DNA of 64,000 nucleotides, from positions 372,001 through 436,000 of the forward strand of contig NZ_CP121014.1 of assembly GCF_041468085.1 (NCBI RefSeq), read 5' to 3'. Positions 25,126-34,233 of this stretch are shown here, piece after piece. Every line of letters starts with the position of its first letter. Position 1 is the first letter of the stretch. The notes beneath the pieces are model-generated. The model was given only the letters and a program-made list of their open reading frames with translations. It made no database searches and was not told where the DNA came from. This DNA is from Tistrella mobilis (lineage in GTDB: Bacteria; Pseudomonadota; Alphaproteobacteria; Tistrellales; Tistrellaceae). Position numbers and translations under genes: made by a program.

Positions 25126-25154
25126 GGATCAGCTCCTTGAGTTCTTATAACGGC

Positions 25155-26444
25155 TCAATACGCCACCAGCCCCGGCAGATACAGGCTCAGCTCCGGCAGC
25201 GCGATCAGCAGCCCCAGCACGATCACCTCGCCCACCAGGAAGGGCATCACCCCCTTGAAGCCCACCTCGACCTTGGTATTGGCGGCGGCCGAGGCCACGA
25301 AGACGTTCATGCCCAGCGGTGGCGTCACCAGCCCGATTTCGGCGGTCTTGGTCACGATGATGCCAAACCAGATCGGGTCGTAACCCAGCGACATGACCAG
25401 CGGGAAGGTCAGCGGCAGGGTCAGGATGATGATCGCCAGCTGGTCGATGAAGAAGCCGAGCAGCAGATAGATGCCGATGATCACCAGCAGAATGCCCCAG
25501 GGCGGCAGCGGCAGGGTGCCGACCCAGTCGATCAGGTTCTGGGGCGCGCGGGTGGCGGCCAGGAAATAGCCGAAGATCATCGCGCCGATGATGATCGCGA
25601 AGATCATGGCGGTGGAGCGTAGCGTGTGGCGCAGCGCCACGCCGAATTCCTTCCGCCCCAGGCCGCCCCAGCCGAGGCCGATGACCAGCGCGCCGGCCGC
25701 CCCCACGGCGGCAGCTTCGGTCGCGGTGATGGCGCCCGAATAGATCCCGCCCAGCACCAGGCAGACCAGGATCGCCGCCGGCCAGACCGGCAGGATCGAG
25801 GCCATGCGCTCCTGCCGGCTGGCCTTGGGCGCCGCGGGGGCAATTTCGGGCCGGCGCTTCACCCAGACCAGGATGACGGTGGCATAGGCGATGGCGGTCA
25901 GGACGCCGGGGATGACGCCGGCCATGAACAGGCTGCCGATCGAGGTTTCGGTCAGCACGCCATACATGATCAGCCCCATCGAGGGCGGGATCATGATCGA
26001 CAGCGTGCCCGCCACCGCGACCGTGCCGACCGCCAGCCGGTCGTCATAGCCGTATTTGCGCATCTCGGGCACCGAGATCCGCGCCATCGCCGCCGCGGCC
26101 GCGGTGCTGGAGCCGGCAAGCGCCGCAAAACCGGTGGAGGCGACCACGGCGGCCAGCGCCAGCCCGCCGCGGACATGGCCGATCCACAGGAAGCACATCC
26201 GGTAGAGATTGGCCACGATCGACGACCGGGCCAGCAGCTCCGCCATCAGGATGAACAGCGGGATGGTCGAGAGCAGGAAATTGGCGGCGGTGCGATAGGG
26301 CGTGGTCTGCAGCACGCCGAGGGTCGGGATCCAGCCGATCGCCATCGCGGCACCGACCGCGCCGGTCACACCCAGCGCATAGGCGATGGGCATGCCGATA
26401 CAGATCAGCACCACCAGCGCCATCATGGGGAGGGCGACTTCCAT
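25155..26444 (-). CDS. dctM: TRAP transporter large permease DctM
   Basis: This 429-residue protein has about twelve membrane helices. TRAP-M hallmarks are PLFILMAELLARSS, GSSTAAAAAMARISVPEM, IMIPPSMGLIMYGVL and the C-terminal ITVKTAEIG-like block (GIIVTKTAEIGLVTPPLGMN). It forms the Na+-coupled channel with DctQ. It starts 12 bp after dctQ and is co-transcribed with it. Confidence 0.93.
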   Translation of the reverse strand: MEVALPMMALVVLICIGMPIAYALGVTGAVGAAMAIGWIPTLGVLQTTPYRTAANFLLSTIPLFILMAELLARSSIVANLYRMCFLWIGHVRGGLALAAVVASTGFAALAGSSTAAAAAMARISVPEMRKYGYDDRLAVGTVAVAGTLSIMIPPSMGLIMYGVLTETSIGSLFMAGVIPGVLTAIAYATVILVWVKRRPEIAPAAPKASRQERMASILPVWPAAILVCLVLGGIYSGAITATEAAAVGAAGALVIGLGWGGLGRKEFGVALRHTLRSTAMIFAIIIGAMIFGYFLAATRAPQNLIDWVGTLPLPPWGILLVIIGIYLLLGFFIDQLAIIILTLPLTFPLVMSLGYDPIWFGIIVTKTAEIGLVTPPLGMNVFVASAAANTKVEVGFKGVMPFLVGEVIVLGLLIALPELSLYLPGLVAY

Positions 26445-26456
26445 CGGGGCGTCTCC

Positions 26457-27059
26457 TCAATTCGTCCGGGGCAGGTGGTCGCCCGCCGGCACCGTCGGCC
26501 CGGCATCTGCCGGGGCCTGGGGCATCGCCTCGTCGGCCGGCGCGTCATGGGGCAGCACCGGCATACGCCCGTCCACCACATGCGGCACCAGCGCGATCCC
26601 GCGCAGTGTCAGGCGCAGCGCCAGCAGCGCCGAGCCGATCGCCACCAGCGCCCAGCTGGGCGCCGTCGGCAGCGGCATGGCGCCGCCCGTCCAGCGATTG
26701 GCCTTGAAGTTCATCCAGGCGGTGTCGCCGGCCTTCCAGGCGATGGCGCCGAACAGCAGGGCGGCCGCGATCATGTAGATCACGTCCAGGCCGAGCCGCA
26801 GCCGCACCGGCATCAGGTTCAGCAGGATGTCGACCCGGACATGGCCGTCGACCCGTTCGGTGCCGGCCAGGCCGAAGAACACCACGGCCATCATCAGATA
26901 GAATTCGGTGATCTCGTAAGCCGCCGTCACCGGCGAGGCGAACAGATAGCGGCCGCCGGCATCTGCCACCGTCAGCACCATCATCAGGATAAGCGCCGCC
27001 ATCGCGGCGCCGTCGAGCAGGGTTTCCAGATGGCTGACCGCGCGGTCGATCAGTCTCAT
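26457..27059 (-). CDS. dctQ: TRAP transporter small permease DctQ
   Basis: This 200-residue protein has four hydrophobic helices (LILMMVLTVADAGGRYLF with the family Arg, EFYLMMAVVFFGLAGTERV, VIYMIAAALLFGAIAWKAG, LVAIGSALLALRL). The cytosolic C-terminal tail of about 45 residues is proline/alanine-rich and longer than average. It is the partner subunit of DctM and lies between dctP and dctM. Confidence 0.9.
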   Translation of the reverse strand: MRLIDRAVSHLETLLDGAAMAALILMMVLTVADAGGRYLFASPVTAAYEITEFYLMMAVVFFGLAGTERVDGHVRVDILLNLMPVRLRLGLDVIYMIAAALLFGAIAWKAGDTAWMNFKANRWTGGAMPLPTAPSWALVAIGSALLALRLTLRGIALVPHVVDGRMPVLPHDAPADEAMPQAPADAGPTVPAGDHLPRTN

Positions 27060-27113
27060 GGGGCGCGTCTCCTTCCCGGGGCGGGCCGGTTGCGAAGGGG
27101 TAATGCAGCAATG

Positions 27114-27141
27114 CCGGCAGGTCCCGAGGGGGGCCTGCCGG
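27114..27141 (-). terminator. Stem-loop between dctP and dctQM (attenuator or RNA-stability element)
   Basis: The arms CCGGCAGG and CCTGCCGG enclose a short loop in the 108-bp gap after dctP. No T-run follows. In binding-protein transporter operons such stem-loops commonly protect the upstream mRNA and lower expression of the permease genes. That role is inferred. Confidence 0.45.
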
Positions 27142-27167
27142 TGCGGCGAAAGGGCCGGTGCCGGCCC

Positions 27168-28205
27168 TCAGCGGCTGGTCATCAGCTCTTCCCATTCGTG
27201 GAAGACGCGGGTTCCGGGCAGGCCGCGGCCGTCATAATCCTTCACCCAGGCGGCCTGAACCGGCTTCAGCTTGCCGGCCCAGACCGGCACGCCCGAGGCC
27301 GGGATGGCATAGACCTCGCCACCCCGCTTTTTCAGGTCGGCCGCGAAGGTCTCGGCGCGCTCGACATAAAGCTTCTGGACGTATTCATCCATCTCCTTGC
27401 CGGTCTTGATCAGCAGGTCCTGGAGATCCTTGGGCAGCTTCTGCCAGACGTTTTCGTTGATCACATAGAGCGTCGGGAACAGGCCGAAATTCAGGTTGCT
27501 GGTCGAATAGCGCAGCTGTTCTTCCAGCTTGTAGCCGCCGGCGGTCGGGATGTTGAACAGCGAGCCGTCGACCGTGCCGCGCTGAAGTGCGGGATACAGG
27601 TCCGGCGCCGGGATGGCGACCGCGATGGCGCCCAGCGCCTCGACACTGCGTTCCTGAATGCCGCCCGACGAGCGCAGCTTCACGCCCTTCAACTGGTCGG
27701 GCGTCAGGATCTTGGTCTTGGTGGTCATCAGCTGATAGGCATGGGTGACGGAGGCCTGGATCACCCGCACGCCCTGGGGAACGTATTCCACCTCGTTCAG
27801 CGTGCCGAGGGCGAGTTCGGAATAGGCGGCACCCTGTTCGCGCGGGTCCGATTTGTTGCCGACCAGCGGGATGGCCGAGACCGTCGACAGCGGCAGGCGG
27901 TCGGAGATATAGAGCGGCGCCGCATAAGAAATGTCCGAGATGCCGTTGATCGCGGCATCCAGAAGATCGGATGATTTCGCAAGCTGTTCAGCGGGATAGA
28001 TCTCGAACTTCAGACGGCCGTTCGACTGTTCGTCAACCAGCTTGCCCCAGTATTCCATCGCGATCGCGCCGGTGTGGCGGGTCGGGTAGGAATGGGCGAC
28101 GCGCAGCGTGATCGGATCCTCTGCGGCAGCAGGGCCGGTGGTCAGGGCGACGGCCGCGGCGACGAAGGTGGCGGCGCCGGCAAGCCGGCGGGTCCAGGAT
28201 GACAT
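27168..28205 (-). CDS. dctP: TRAP transporter substrate-binding protein DctP
   Basis: This 345-residue protein has a signal peptide (LAGAATFVAAAVALTTGPAAA, cut before EDP), so it is periplasmic. The DctP fold is shown by LRVAHSYPTRHTGA, EIYPAEQLAKSSDLLDAAIN and GVKLRSSGG, whose Arg binds the carboxylate of the ligand, plus GTVDGSLFN and NENVWQKLP. The ligand is therefore an organic acid, in keeping with the adjacent CoA ligase and acyl-CoA dehydrogenases. It is the first gene of the dctPQM group. Confidence 0.92.
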   Translation of the reverse strand: MSSWTRRLAGAATFVAAAVALTTGPAAAEDPITLRVAHSYPTRHTGAIAMEYWGKLVDEQSNGRLKFEIYPAEQLAKSSDLLDAAINGISDISYAAPLYISDRLPLSTVSAIPLVGNKSDPREQGAAYSELALGTLNEVEYVPQGVRVIQASVTHAYQLMTTKTKILTPDQLKGVKLRSSGGIQERSVEALGAIAVAIPAPDLYPALQRGTVDGSLFNIPTAGGYKLEEQLRYSTSNLNFGLFPTLYVINENVWQKLPKDLQDLLIKTGKEMDEYVQKLYVERAETFAADLKKRGGEVYAIPASGVPVWAGKLKPVQAAWVKDYDGRGLPGTRVFHEWEELMTSR

Positions 28206-28286
28206 GGGTTTTCTTCCTCCCAGTGCCGGCGGACCTCTTCTTTTACGGAGGCCTGCCCGGCGTTGTCGTTGGCGTGGTAGGCGGTG

Positions 28287-28315
28287 CCGCTGCCGGGGTT
28301 ACTCCCCGGCGGCGG
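28287..28315 (-). terminator. Possible hairpin at the end of the acyl-CoA synthetase gene
   Basis: CCGCTGCCGGGG pairs imperfectly with CCCCGGCGGCGG around a short loop. It overlaps the last codons of the synthetase gene. There is no T-run, so termination is uncertain. Confidence 0.3.
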
Positions 28316-30488
28316 CAAGCGGTTGAGGCCGGATGGCGGGTGCGGGGCGGGCGGCTGCCTCCAGGCGGGCGAGGGCATCCACCGCCACCACCCCGTCCGG
28401 GCGCACGAAGATCGGGTTCACGTCGATCTCCCGCACCCGGTCGGCGGTGGCGAGCGCCAGATCCGACAGCCGCACCACCAGATCGGCGAGTGCCTCGATA
28501 TCGGCGCGCGGCCGGCCGCGGGCGCCGTCGAGCAGGGCCATGGATTTCAGCCGGCCGATCATGCGCAGCGCCTCCGCCCGGTCGATCGGGGCGGGGGAGA
28601 CCGCGACATCCTTCAGGATCTCGACGAAGATGCCGCCGGCGCCGATCATCACCAGCGGCCCGAAATCGGGGTCGACGGTGACGCCGGCGATCATCTCCAC
28701 CCCCGGGGCGGCCATGCGCTGGACCAGCACGCCATGGATGTCGATGCCGGGAAGGGCGGCCGCGACCGGGCCGGTCAACTGCGCATAACCATCCCTTATG
28801 GCCGCCTCGCCCTCGATGTTCAGCAGCACCGCGCCGGCATCGGTCTTGTGCGGCAGCTGCGGCGACATCAGCTTCAGCGCGACCTTGCCGCCAAGCCGTG
28901 TGGCGGCGGCCACGGCCGCATCGGCGCTGGTTGCCAGCTCTTCCTCGGTCACCGGAATGCCGGCGGCGGCGAGCAGGCGCTTGGCCTGAACCTCGGTCAG
29001 CATGCAGGCGCCCGCCGGCAGCCCGGCCAGCGCCTCTGAGCTGTCGGGGGCGGCGGCGGGGCCGGGATCGGCATGGGCCAGCCGTTCCACCGCCTCGCGA
29101 TAGCGCACCAGATGGGCAAGGGCTGCGGCGCAGCCGGTCAGCGTGGTGAAGATGGTGGTGCCGAGCCCGGCCATCAGGGCAGAAACATCGGGCGAAGGCG
29201 GGGTGTAAGAATAGAACACCACCGGCTTGCCGGCTTTTGCGATCGCCGCTTTCAGCGCCTCGGGCGAGAAGGCGGAAACCGCGCCCACGCTGCCCAGCGG
29301 CGCCACGATCACCACCGCATCGGTCTCGGCGCTTTCCGCCAGCGCCTCGATCACGGTATCGAAGGCGGCGAGCCCCTGGGCGGTGATGTCGACCGGGTTC
29401 TGGGTTGCGCCATAGCTTGGGATCAGGGGGCGGATGCGGGCCTGCAATTCTTCCGACAGCAGCGGCACGGAGAGCCCGGCCTGTTCGATCGCATCCGCCA
29501 TCCACGAGCCCGACCCGCCCGACGAGGTGACGATCGCCACCCGCCGGCCGCGGGGCAGGGGGCCCACCGAAAAGGCGGCGGCGATGTCGATCATCTCGTC
29601 CTGATCGTCGGCGCGGATCACGCCATAGCGGTCGAAGATCGCGTCATAGGCGGCATCCGATCCGGTCAGGCTTGCGGTATGAGAGGCGGCGGCCCGCTGG
29701 GCCGCGACCGAGCGGCCGACCTTGGCCATGATCACCGGCTTGCCCAGCCGTGCGGCTTTCCGTGCCAGGGGAACCAGTTTGTCGCCGTTCTTCACCCCTT
29801 CGATGAACATCATCAGCTGGGCGACCCGCGGGTCGTCGAGCAGGGCATCGGCGAAATCCAGCGCCTCCAGATCGGCCTCGTTGCCGGTGGCGACGACATG
29901 GGTGAAAGGCAGGCTGCGGCGCACGCCGCGATTGTAGAGCGCGAAGCCCAGCCCGCCGCTCTGGGCGACCACGGCGATACCGTGATCGGGCAAGGGCGCA
30001 TCGACCGGCGCGATCTCGGCCGCCGGGCTGAAGGTGGCGGCGGTGCGGTCCAGGATGTTGTAGAAGCCCATGGCATTGGGGCCGATGATGCGCAGGCCGG
30101 TGCGGCGCGACAGCGCCACCATCTCTGCCTGAACCTCGGCCATCTCGCCGCCCTCTTCGGCGAAGCCGGACGAGAAGATCACCGCCGCCCCCACCTTCGC
30201 CGCGGCGCAATCCTCCAGCACGCCCAGCACCAGACCGGCGGGCACGGCGACCAGCGCCAGATCCACCCCGCCCGGCACATCGCCCACCCGCGGATAAGCC
30301 TTCAGGCCCTGAACCTCGGCCCGGCTGGGGGTCACGGGAAATACCTCGCCGGTATAGCCCCGCTTCAACAGCAGGTGCATCACCCGGCCACGAATGCGCA
30401 CGATATCGTCGGAGGCACCGACCACCGCAATCCGCTTCGGGGAGAGCAGGCGGGCGATATCGGCGCTTTGGGAAGTTGTGGTGGTCAT
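28299..30488 (-). CDS. NDP-forming acyl-CoA synthetase (acetate--CoA ligase family)
   Basis: This 729-residue single-chain enzyme has fused alpha and beta parts: CoA-binding domain (KRIAVVGASDD, residues about 15-140), succinyl-CoA-ligase-like domains (about 150-460, with VVAQSGGLGFALY and ASHTASLTGSD containing the phospho-His), and a C-terminal ATP-grasp domain (about 500-715, with VALKLMSPQLPHKTDAGAVL). It activates a carboxylic acid as its CoA thioester with ATP giving ADP. It lies between the TRAP transporter and two acyl-CoA dehydrogenases, so its substrate is probably the acid imported by DctPQM. The length is normal and the frame intact. Confidence 0.9.
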   Translation of the reverse strand: MTTTTSQSADIARLLSPKRIAVVGASDDIVRIRGRVMHLLLKRGYTGEVFPVTPSRAEVQGLKAYPRVGDVPGGVDLALVAVPAGLVLGVLEDCAAAKVGAAVIFSSGFAEEGGEMAEVQAEMVALSRRTGLRIIGPNAMGFYNILDRTAATFSPAAEIAPVDAPLPDHGIAVVAQSGGLGFALYNRGVRRSLPFTHVVATGNEADLEALDFADALLDDPRVAQLMMFIEGVKNGDKLVPLARKAARLGKPVIMAKVGRSVAAQRAAASHTASLTGSDAAYDAIFDRYGVIRADDQDEMIDIAAAFSVGPLPRGRRVAIVTSSGGSGSWMADAIEQAGLSVPLLSEELQARIRPLIPSYGATQNPVDITAQGLAAFDTVIEALAESAETDAVVIVAPLGSVGAVSAFSPEALKAAIAKAGKPVVFYSYTPPSPDVSALMAGLGTTIFTTLTGCAAALAHLVRYREAVERLAHADPGPAAAPDSSEALAGLPAGACMLTEVQAKRLLAAAGIPVTEEELATSADAAVAAATRLGGKVALKLMSPQLPHKTDAGAVLLNIEGEAAIRDGYAQLTGPVAAALPGIDIHGVLVQRMAAPGVEMIAGVTVDPDFGPLVMIGAGGIFVEILKDVAVSPAPIDRAEALRMIGRLKSMALLDGARGRPRADIEALADLVVRLSDLALATADRVREIDVNPIFVRPDGVVAVDALARLEAAARPAPAIRPQPLAAAGE

Positions 30489-30592
30489 ATCGGACGGATC
30501 ACCATCTTGGGAAGGAGGGAAGGGCGCGGATTTTAGTCGTTGATCGGCGCTTTGTCCGATTCGCTCCTGGCCGTCTTTTGCACGACATTTAA

Positions 30593-30769
30593 ACCGTCAT
30601 CCCGGCGAAGGCCGGGATCCAGGTAGGTGTCCACAAGAATGGACAGTGAGTATTTTGAGGACAGGCATGTCATCTTTTCAGGTAAACCCGTCGATCTGGG
30701 GAGGGGCAGATTGTTCGATGTCCTTCACGCGGTGACGAACCTGGATCCCGGCCTTCGCCGGGATGACGG
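30593..30769. repeat. Inverted pair of REP-like palindromes (REPIN/MITE-like)
   Basis: In the 440-bp gap between the synthetase and the acyl-CoA dehydrogenase, a REP-like hairpin at 30593-30624 (ACCGTCATCCCGGCG to GGGATCCAGGT) faces its inverse at 30739-30769, with about 114 bp between. This is the same architecture as one unit of the intergenic arrays, present as a single copy. The remainder of the gap shows no gene. Confidence 0.85.
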
Positions 30770-30928
30770 CATCTATGTTGTCCAGATTGTGGAAAGAGCG
30801 GCGGCCGACATCGGTGGTGCGCGGTACGGCCGGGCCGGCCAGCCGCAGCCGCGCACCTTGCGCGGCTGCAAGCCGCCATTGCGGCGGCGGCGGCCAAGGG
30901 CGCGGAGCGCCCGCTTGGGCCGAGGGAC

Positions 30929-31960
30929 TCACAGACTCGTCAACATCGGCCAAAGCGCATCGCCGCCCCGGCCCGCGATCTCGCGGCCCAGCCGTTCCTG
31001 CCACATCGCCTCGTTGCCGAACTCGTCGCGCCAGCTCCACAGCCGGCGGGTCTGATAGTGCAGCGGGTGTTCGCGGGTGAAGCCCATCGCGCCCATGATC
31101 TGATGGGCGAGGGCTGCCCCCTCGGTCGCCGCCTGACCGGCGCGCGATTTGGCGAGTGCGGCCCTGAGAGCCGAGCTGCTGCCGTCCTCGGCAAAGCCGA
31201 TCCCGGCGGCGGCGCTTGCCGCGGCGGTTTCGGCCGCCAGCACCGCCAGCATGTGCTGCACCGCCTGAAACTTGCCGATCGGGCGCCCGAACTGCTCGCG
31301 CTCGCCCGCATAGGTCAGCACCTGGACGAGTGCGCCCGACAGGGCGCCCGCGATCTGGACCGCCCGGAAGGCGGCGCCCATCGCCAGCACCTGATCGGCC
31401 GCGCCCTCGACCGCCGCCGAGGCGACCGGCGCATCGCCCGCGAAAGTCAGGTCGTCGCGGGCCTCGCCGGCCAGGTTGACGTCGGCAGAGACCGAAGCCG
31501 GCCGGGCCGCCACGACGATGTGTTCGGCCCCGTTCCCGTCGCGGGCGGCGAACACCACCTGCGACAGATGGCGGCCGAAGGGCACCCGGCGCAGCGTGCC
31601 GGTCAGCCGCCCGCCGTCCAGAGACATGCCCCCGGCATCGCCGACCCCGATCCCCGTCAGCCCTTCTGCGGCCTCGGCCAGCCCTGCCGCTTTCAGCAGC
31701 CGGCGGGCCGCCATCACCTCGGCCAGCGGCACCGGCAGGGCATGGCGGGCGACGTGGCGCACCAGGGCCTGCATTTCGGTCGGGCCGGTCATGTCGTCGT
31801 CGATGGTGTCGGCATCGGTGATGCCGGCGGTTTCCATCGCCTGCCACAACCGTTCCGGCAAAGCGCCGCCATCGGCACCCTCGCGCATATCGCGGGTCGC
31901 CTCTCCCGCAACCAGCCGGTCGACGGTGCGCAGCATCATGTCCAGGATATCGTCGCTCAT
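30929..31960 (-). CDS. Acyl-CoA dehydrogenase (second subunit type)
   Basis: This 343-residue protein has the acyl-CoA dehydrogenase fold, shorter and more diverged in the N-terminal half than its neighbour. The C-terminal part is clear: LTYAGEREQFGRPIGKFQAV, then ALAHQIMGAMGFTREHPLH. Small, diverged ACADs paired with a canonical one form heteromeric enzymes in steroid and branched-chain degradation (for example the FadE26-27 type). The start overlaps the stop of the upstream ACAD (ATGA), supporting a complex. The canonical catalytic Glu position is not evident. Confidence 0.85.
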   Translation of the reverse strand: MSDDILDMMLRTVDRLVAGEATRDMREGADGGALPERLWQAMETAGITDADTIDDDMTGPTEMQALVRHVARHALPVPLAEVMAARRLLKAAGLAEAAEGLTGIGVGDAGGMSLDGGRLTGTLRRVPFGRHLSQVVFAARDGNGAEHIVVAARPASVSADVNLAGEARDDLTFAGDAPVASAAVEGAADQVLAMGAAFRAVQIAGALSGALVQVLTYAGEREQFGRPIGKFQAVQHMLAVLAAETAAASAAAGIGFAEDGSSSALRAALAKSRAGQAATEGAALAHQIMGAMGFTREHPLHYQTRRLWSWRDEFGNEAMWQERLGREIAGRGGDALWPMLTSL

Positions 31961-33111
31961 CTGAGGCCGAGCCCCCTTGCGATCATGCCTCTCAGGATCT
32001 CGCGGGTACCGCCGCGGATGGTGAAGGCGGGTGCGGCCACGATCGTGTGGCCCAGCAGCGCGGCCAGATCGGCATCCTCGCGGTCGATCCGGGGTTCCAG
32101 CGCCAGCAGCCGCCGGGCCATTTCGGGGATCGACTGTTCGAAGGCGGTGCCCAGATCCTTGACCAGCGCCGCCTCGGTCGCCGGGCGCAGATCGCGATCC
32201 AGCATGCCGGCGATGGAGGTCGACATGCGGCGGAGCGTCGCCAGTTCCGCGACCTTGCGGCCGATTTCCACCGCCGCCATCCGGTCGGGCTGCGGGCCCG
32301 CGCCGTCGATGATCTCCAGCAGCAGCTGCACGGTGCTGAGGAAGCGGTCGGGGCCGGAGCGTTCGAAGGCCAGCTCGCCGGTCACCATGGTCCAGCCGCT
32401 GCCTTCCTCGCCGATCATCATGTCGTCGGGGGCGAAGACGCCGTCGAACACCACCTCGTTGAAATCATGCCCGCCATAGAGGTTGTAGATTGGCCGCACC
32501 TCGATGCCCTCGGCGTCGAGCGGCACGATGAACTGGCTGAGCCCCGCATGGCGGTTGCTGTCGCTGCGGGCCGCGGTGCGGGCCAGCACGATCAGGTAAT
32601 GGGCGCGGTGGGCGTTGCTGGTCCAGATCTTGCGGCCGGTGATCCGCCAGCCGCCATCGACCTGCACCGCCCGGGTGCGGGCGGCGGCGAGGTCCGAGCC
32701 TGAATCCGGCTCGGACATGCCGATGCCGAAGAAACAGGTTCCGGCGCAGATCTTCGGCAGGATCTCGCGCTTCGCGCGCTCGCTGCCGTGGTGGAGGATC
32801 TGGTGGCCGCTCTGGCGGTCGGCCACCCAATGGGCGCCCACCGGCGCGCCGCCCGCCAGCATTTCTTCGGTCATGACATAGCGTTCCAGCGCCGACCGTC
32901 CGCGCCCGCCATACTCTTCGGGCCAGGTCATGCCGATGAAGCCGCGGCGGCCGCATTCGGCGCTGAAGGCGGGGTCGAAGCTCGACCAGGAATGGCGTCT
33001 GGGCGTGTAGAGGCCGGTGTCGCGTGCCTCTTTCAGGAAGGCGCGGACCTCGGTCCTGATGGCTTCGGCGGCCGGCGGCATGGCCGTCGGTGCGAAGGTG
33101 AATTCCTGCAT
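31957..33111 (-). CDS. Acyl-CoA dehydrogenase
   Basis: This 384-residue protein has GMTWPEEYGGRGRSALE, CFFGIGMSEPDSGSDLAAART (FAD site), WRITGRKIWTSNAH and a C-terminal FTIRGGTREILRGMIARGLG. These motifs are typical of FadE-like dehydrogenases for long, branched or steroid acyl-CoAs. It is the promoter-proximal gene of the minus-strand catabolic operon, with GGAGAG ahead of the start. A 283-bp divergent region separates it from the IclR regulator. Confidence 0.9.
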   Translation of the reverse strand: MQEFTFAPTAMPPAAEAIRTEVRAFLKEARDTGLYTPRRHSWSSFDPAFSAECGRRGFIGMTWPEEYGGRGRSALERYVMTEEMLAGGAPVGAHWVADRQSGHQILHHGSERAKREILPKICAGTCFFGIGMSEPDSGSDLAAARTRAVQVDGGWRITGRKIWTSNAHRAHYLIVLARTAARSDSNRHAGLSQFIVPLDAEGIEVRPIYNLYGGHDFNEVVFDGVFAPDDMMIGEEGSGWTMVTGELAFERSGPDRFLSTVQLLLEIIDGAGPQPDRMAAVEIGRKVAELATLRRMSTSIAGMLDRDLRPATEAALVKDLGTAFEQSIPEMARRLLALEPRIDREDADLAALLGHTIVAAPAFTIRGGTREILRGMIARGLGLR

Positions 33112-33320
33112 CTCGGCTCTCTCCGGGGGATGCGCACGGCGAAAGCGGGCGGCCGGAAGGCCCGCCGGGTGGCGGGCATACCTCTGCCCTCATACCGCAC
33201 GGGGGAAGACGTGCGGCATCAAAGGGCTGGCCAATATGCTCTCGTGCTTGTTCTGCCCGGCAATGACAGCCCGAAACGCCGTTATCTGTGTAGGCAAAAA
33301 TTCGTTTGTGCAGTGCGATT

Positions 33321-33330
33321 TCATATATGA
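33321..33330. promoter_or_regulatory. Candidate IclR operator core
   Basis: TCATATATGA is a perfect 10-bp dyad 64 bp upstream of the IclR gene, in an AT-rich patch of the divergent region 33112-33394. IclR proteins often bind AT-rich dyads at their own divergent promoters. The assignment rests on position alone. Confidence 0.35.
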
Positions 33331-33394
33331 GTTTTGACAAATCGACACGTCACCGGTAGGGTGCGAAGGAACCAGCCCCCTCGGGAGAGCCCTG

Positions 33395-34171
33395 ATGAGC
33401 AGCGACGTGGTCAAGTCGGCGGCGCGTGTGATCCACGTGCTGGAATACTTCGACGACGTCCGCCGGGCGGCGTCGGTGTCCGAGATTGCCGAGCATCACG
33501 ACTGGCCGATCTCCAGCACCTCGGTGCTGATGCGCTCTCTGGTCACGCTTGGCTATCTCGATTACGAGGCGGGCACCCGCACCTACATGCCCACCACCCG
33601 CGTCGCCCTGCTCGGCAACTGGATCCAGGCCAACCTGTTCAAGGACGGCCAGCTGATGCATCTGATGGAGTGGTTGAGCGAGAAGACCGGCGAGACCGTG
33701 GTGCTCGCGGCGCGCAACGGCCTGGGTGTCCACTACATCCAGGTGATCCAGGCCACCAACACCATGCGCATGTCGGTGCGCCACGGCACCGTCCGGCCGC
33801 TCTGCTGGTCGGGATCGGGCTGGATGCTGCTGTCCACGCTCGACGACGACACGATCCGCAAGCTCGCCCAGCGCCACAATGCCGATGTGGCCCCCGTCGC
33901 CTCGCCCGAAACCGGCGCCCTGTCGCTTCCCGGCAAGCGTGTGGACATCAACGAGCTGATGGAGGTGATTGCCGATGTCCGGGCCAAGGGGTATGCCTTC
34001 TCGGCCAATCAGGTCACCGCGAATGGCGGGCTGATCGCCATGCTTCTGCCCACGCTGCCCGGCGACAAGCCCCTGGTGATCGGCCTGGCCGGCCTGACCA
34101 GCGTGCTCGACGCCAATCTCGACCGGTTCGTCGCCCTGCTGCGCGAGGGGATCGCGCTCCATATAGGCTGA
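33395..34171 (+). CDS. IclR-family transcriptional regulator
   Basis: This 258-residue protein has an N-terminal winged HTH (SVSEIAEHHDWPISSTSVLM, then LVTLGYLDYEAGTRTYMPT) and a C-terminal effector domain (SEKTGETVVLAARNG, ANTMR region, and GAxF-like end region LVIGLAGLTSVLDANLDRF). It is divergent from the acyl-CoA dehydrogenases and 62 bp upstream of an enoyl-CoA hydratase. It most likely controls both sides in response to a pathway acid or CoA ester. Confidence 0.9.
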   Translation: MSSDVVKSAARVIHVLEYFDDVRRAASVSEIAEHHDWPISSTSVLMRSLVTLGYLDYEAGTRTYMPTTRVALLGNWIQANLFKDGQLMHLMEWLSEKTGETVVLAARNGLGVHYIQVIQATNTMRMSVRHGTVRPLCWSGSGWMLLSTLDDDTIRKLAQRHNADVAPVASPETGALSLPGKRVDINELMEVIADVRAKGYAFSANQVTANGGLIAMLLPTLPGDKPLVIGLAGLTSVLDANLDRFVALLREGIALHIG

Positions 34172-34233
34172 GCGCGGCCATCGGCCGGTCGCCCCGGCTC
34201 TGCCGCCTCGATAACCCGGAAGGAAACGCCCAG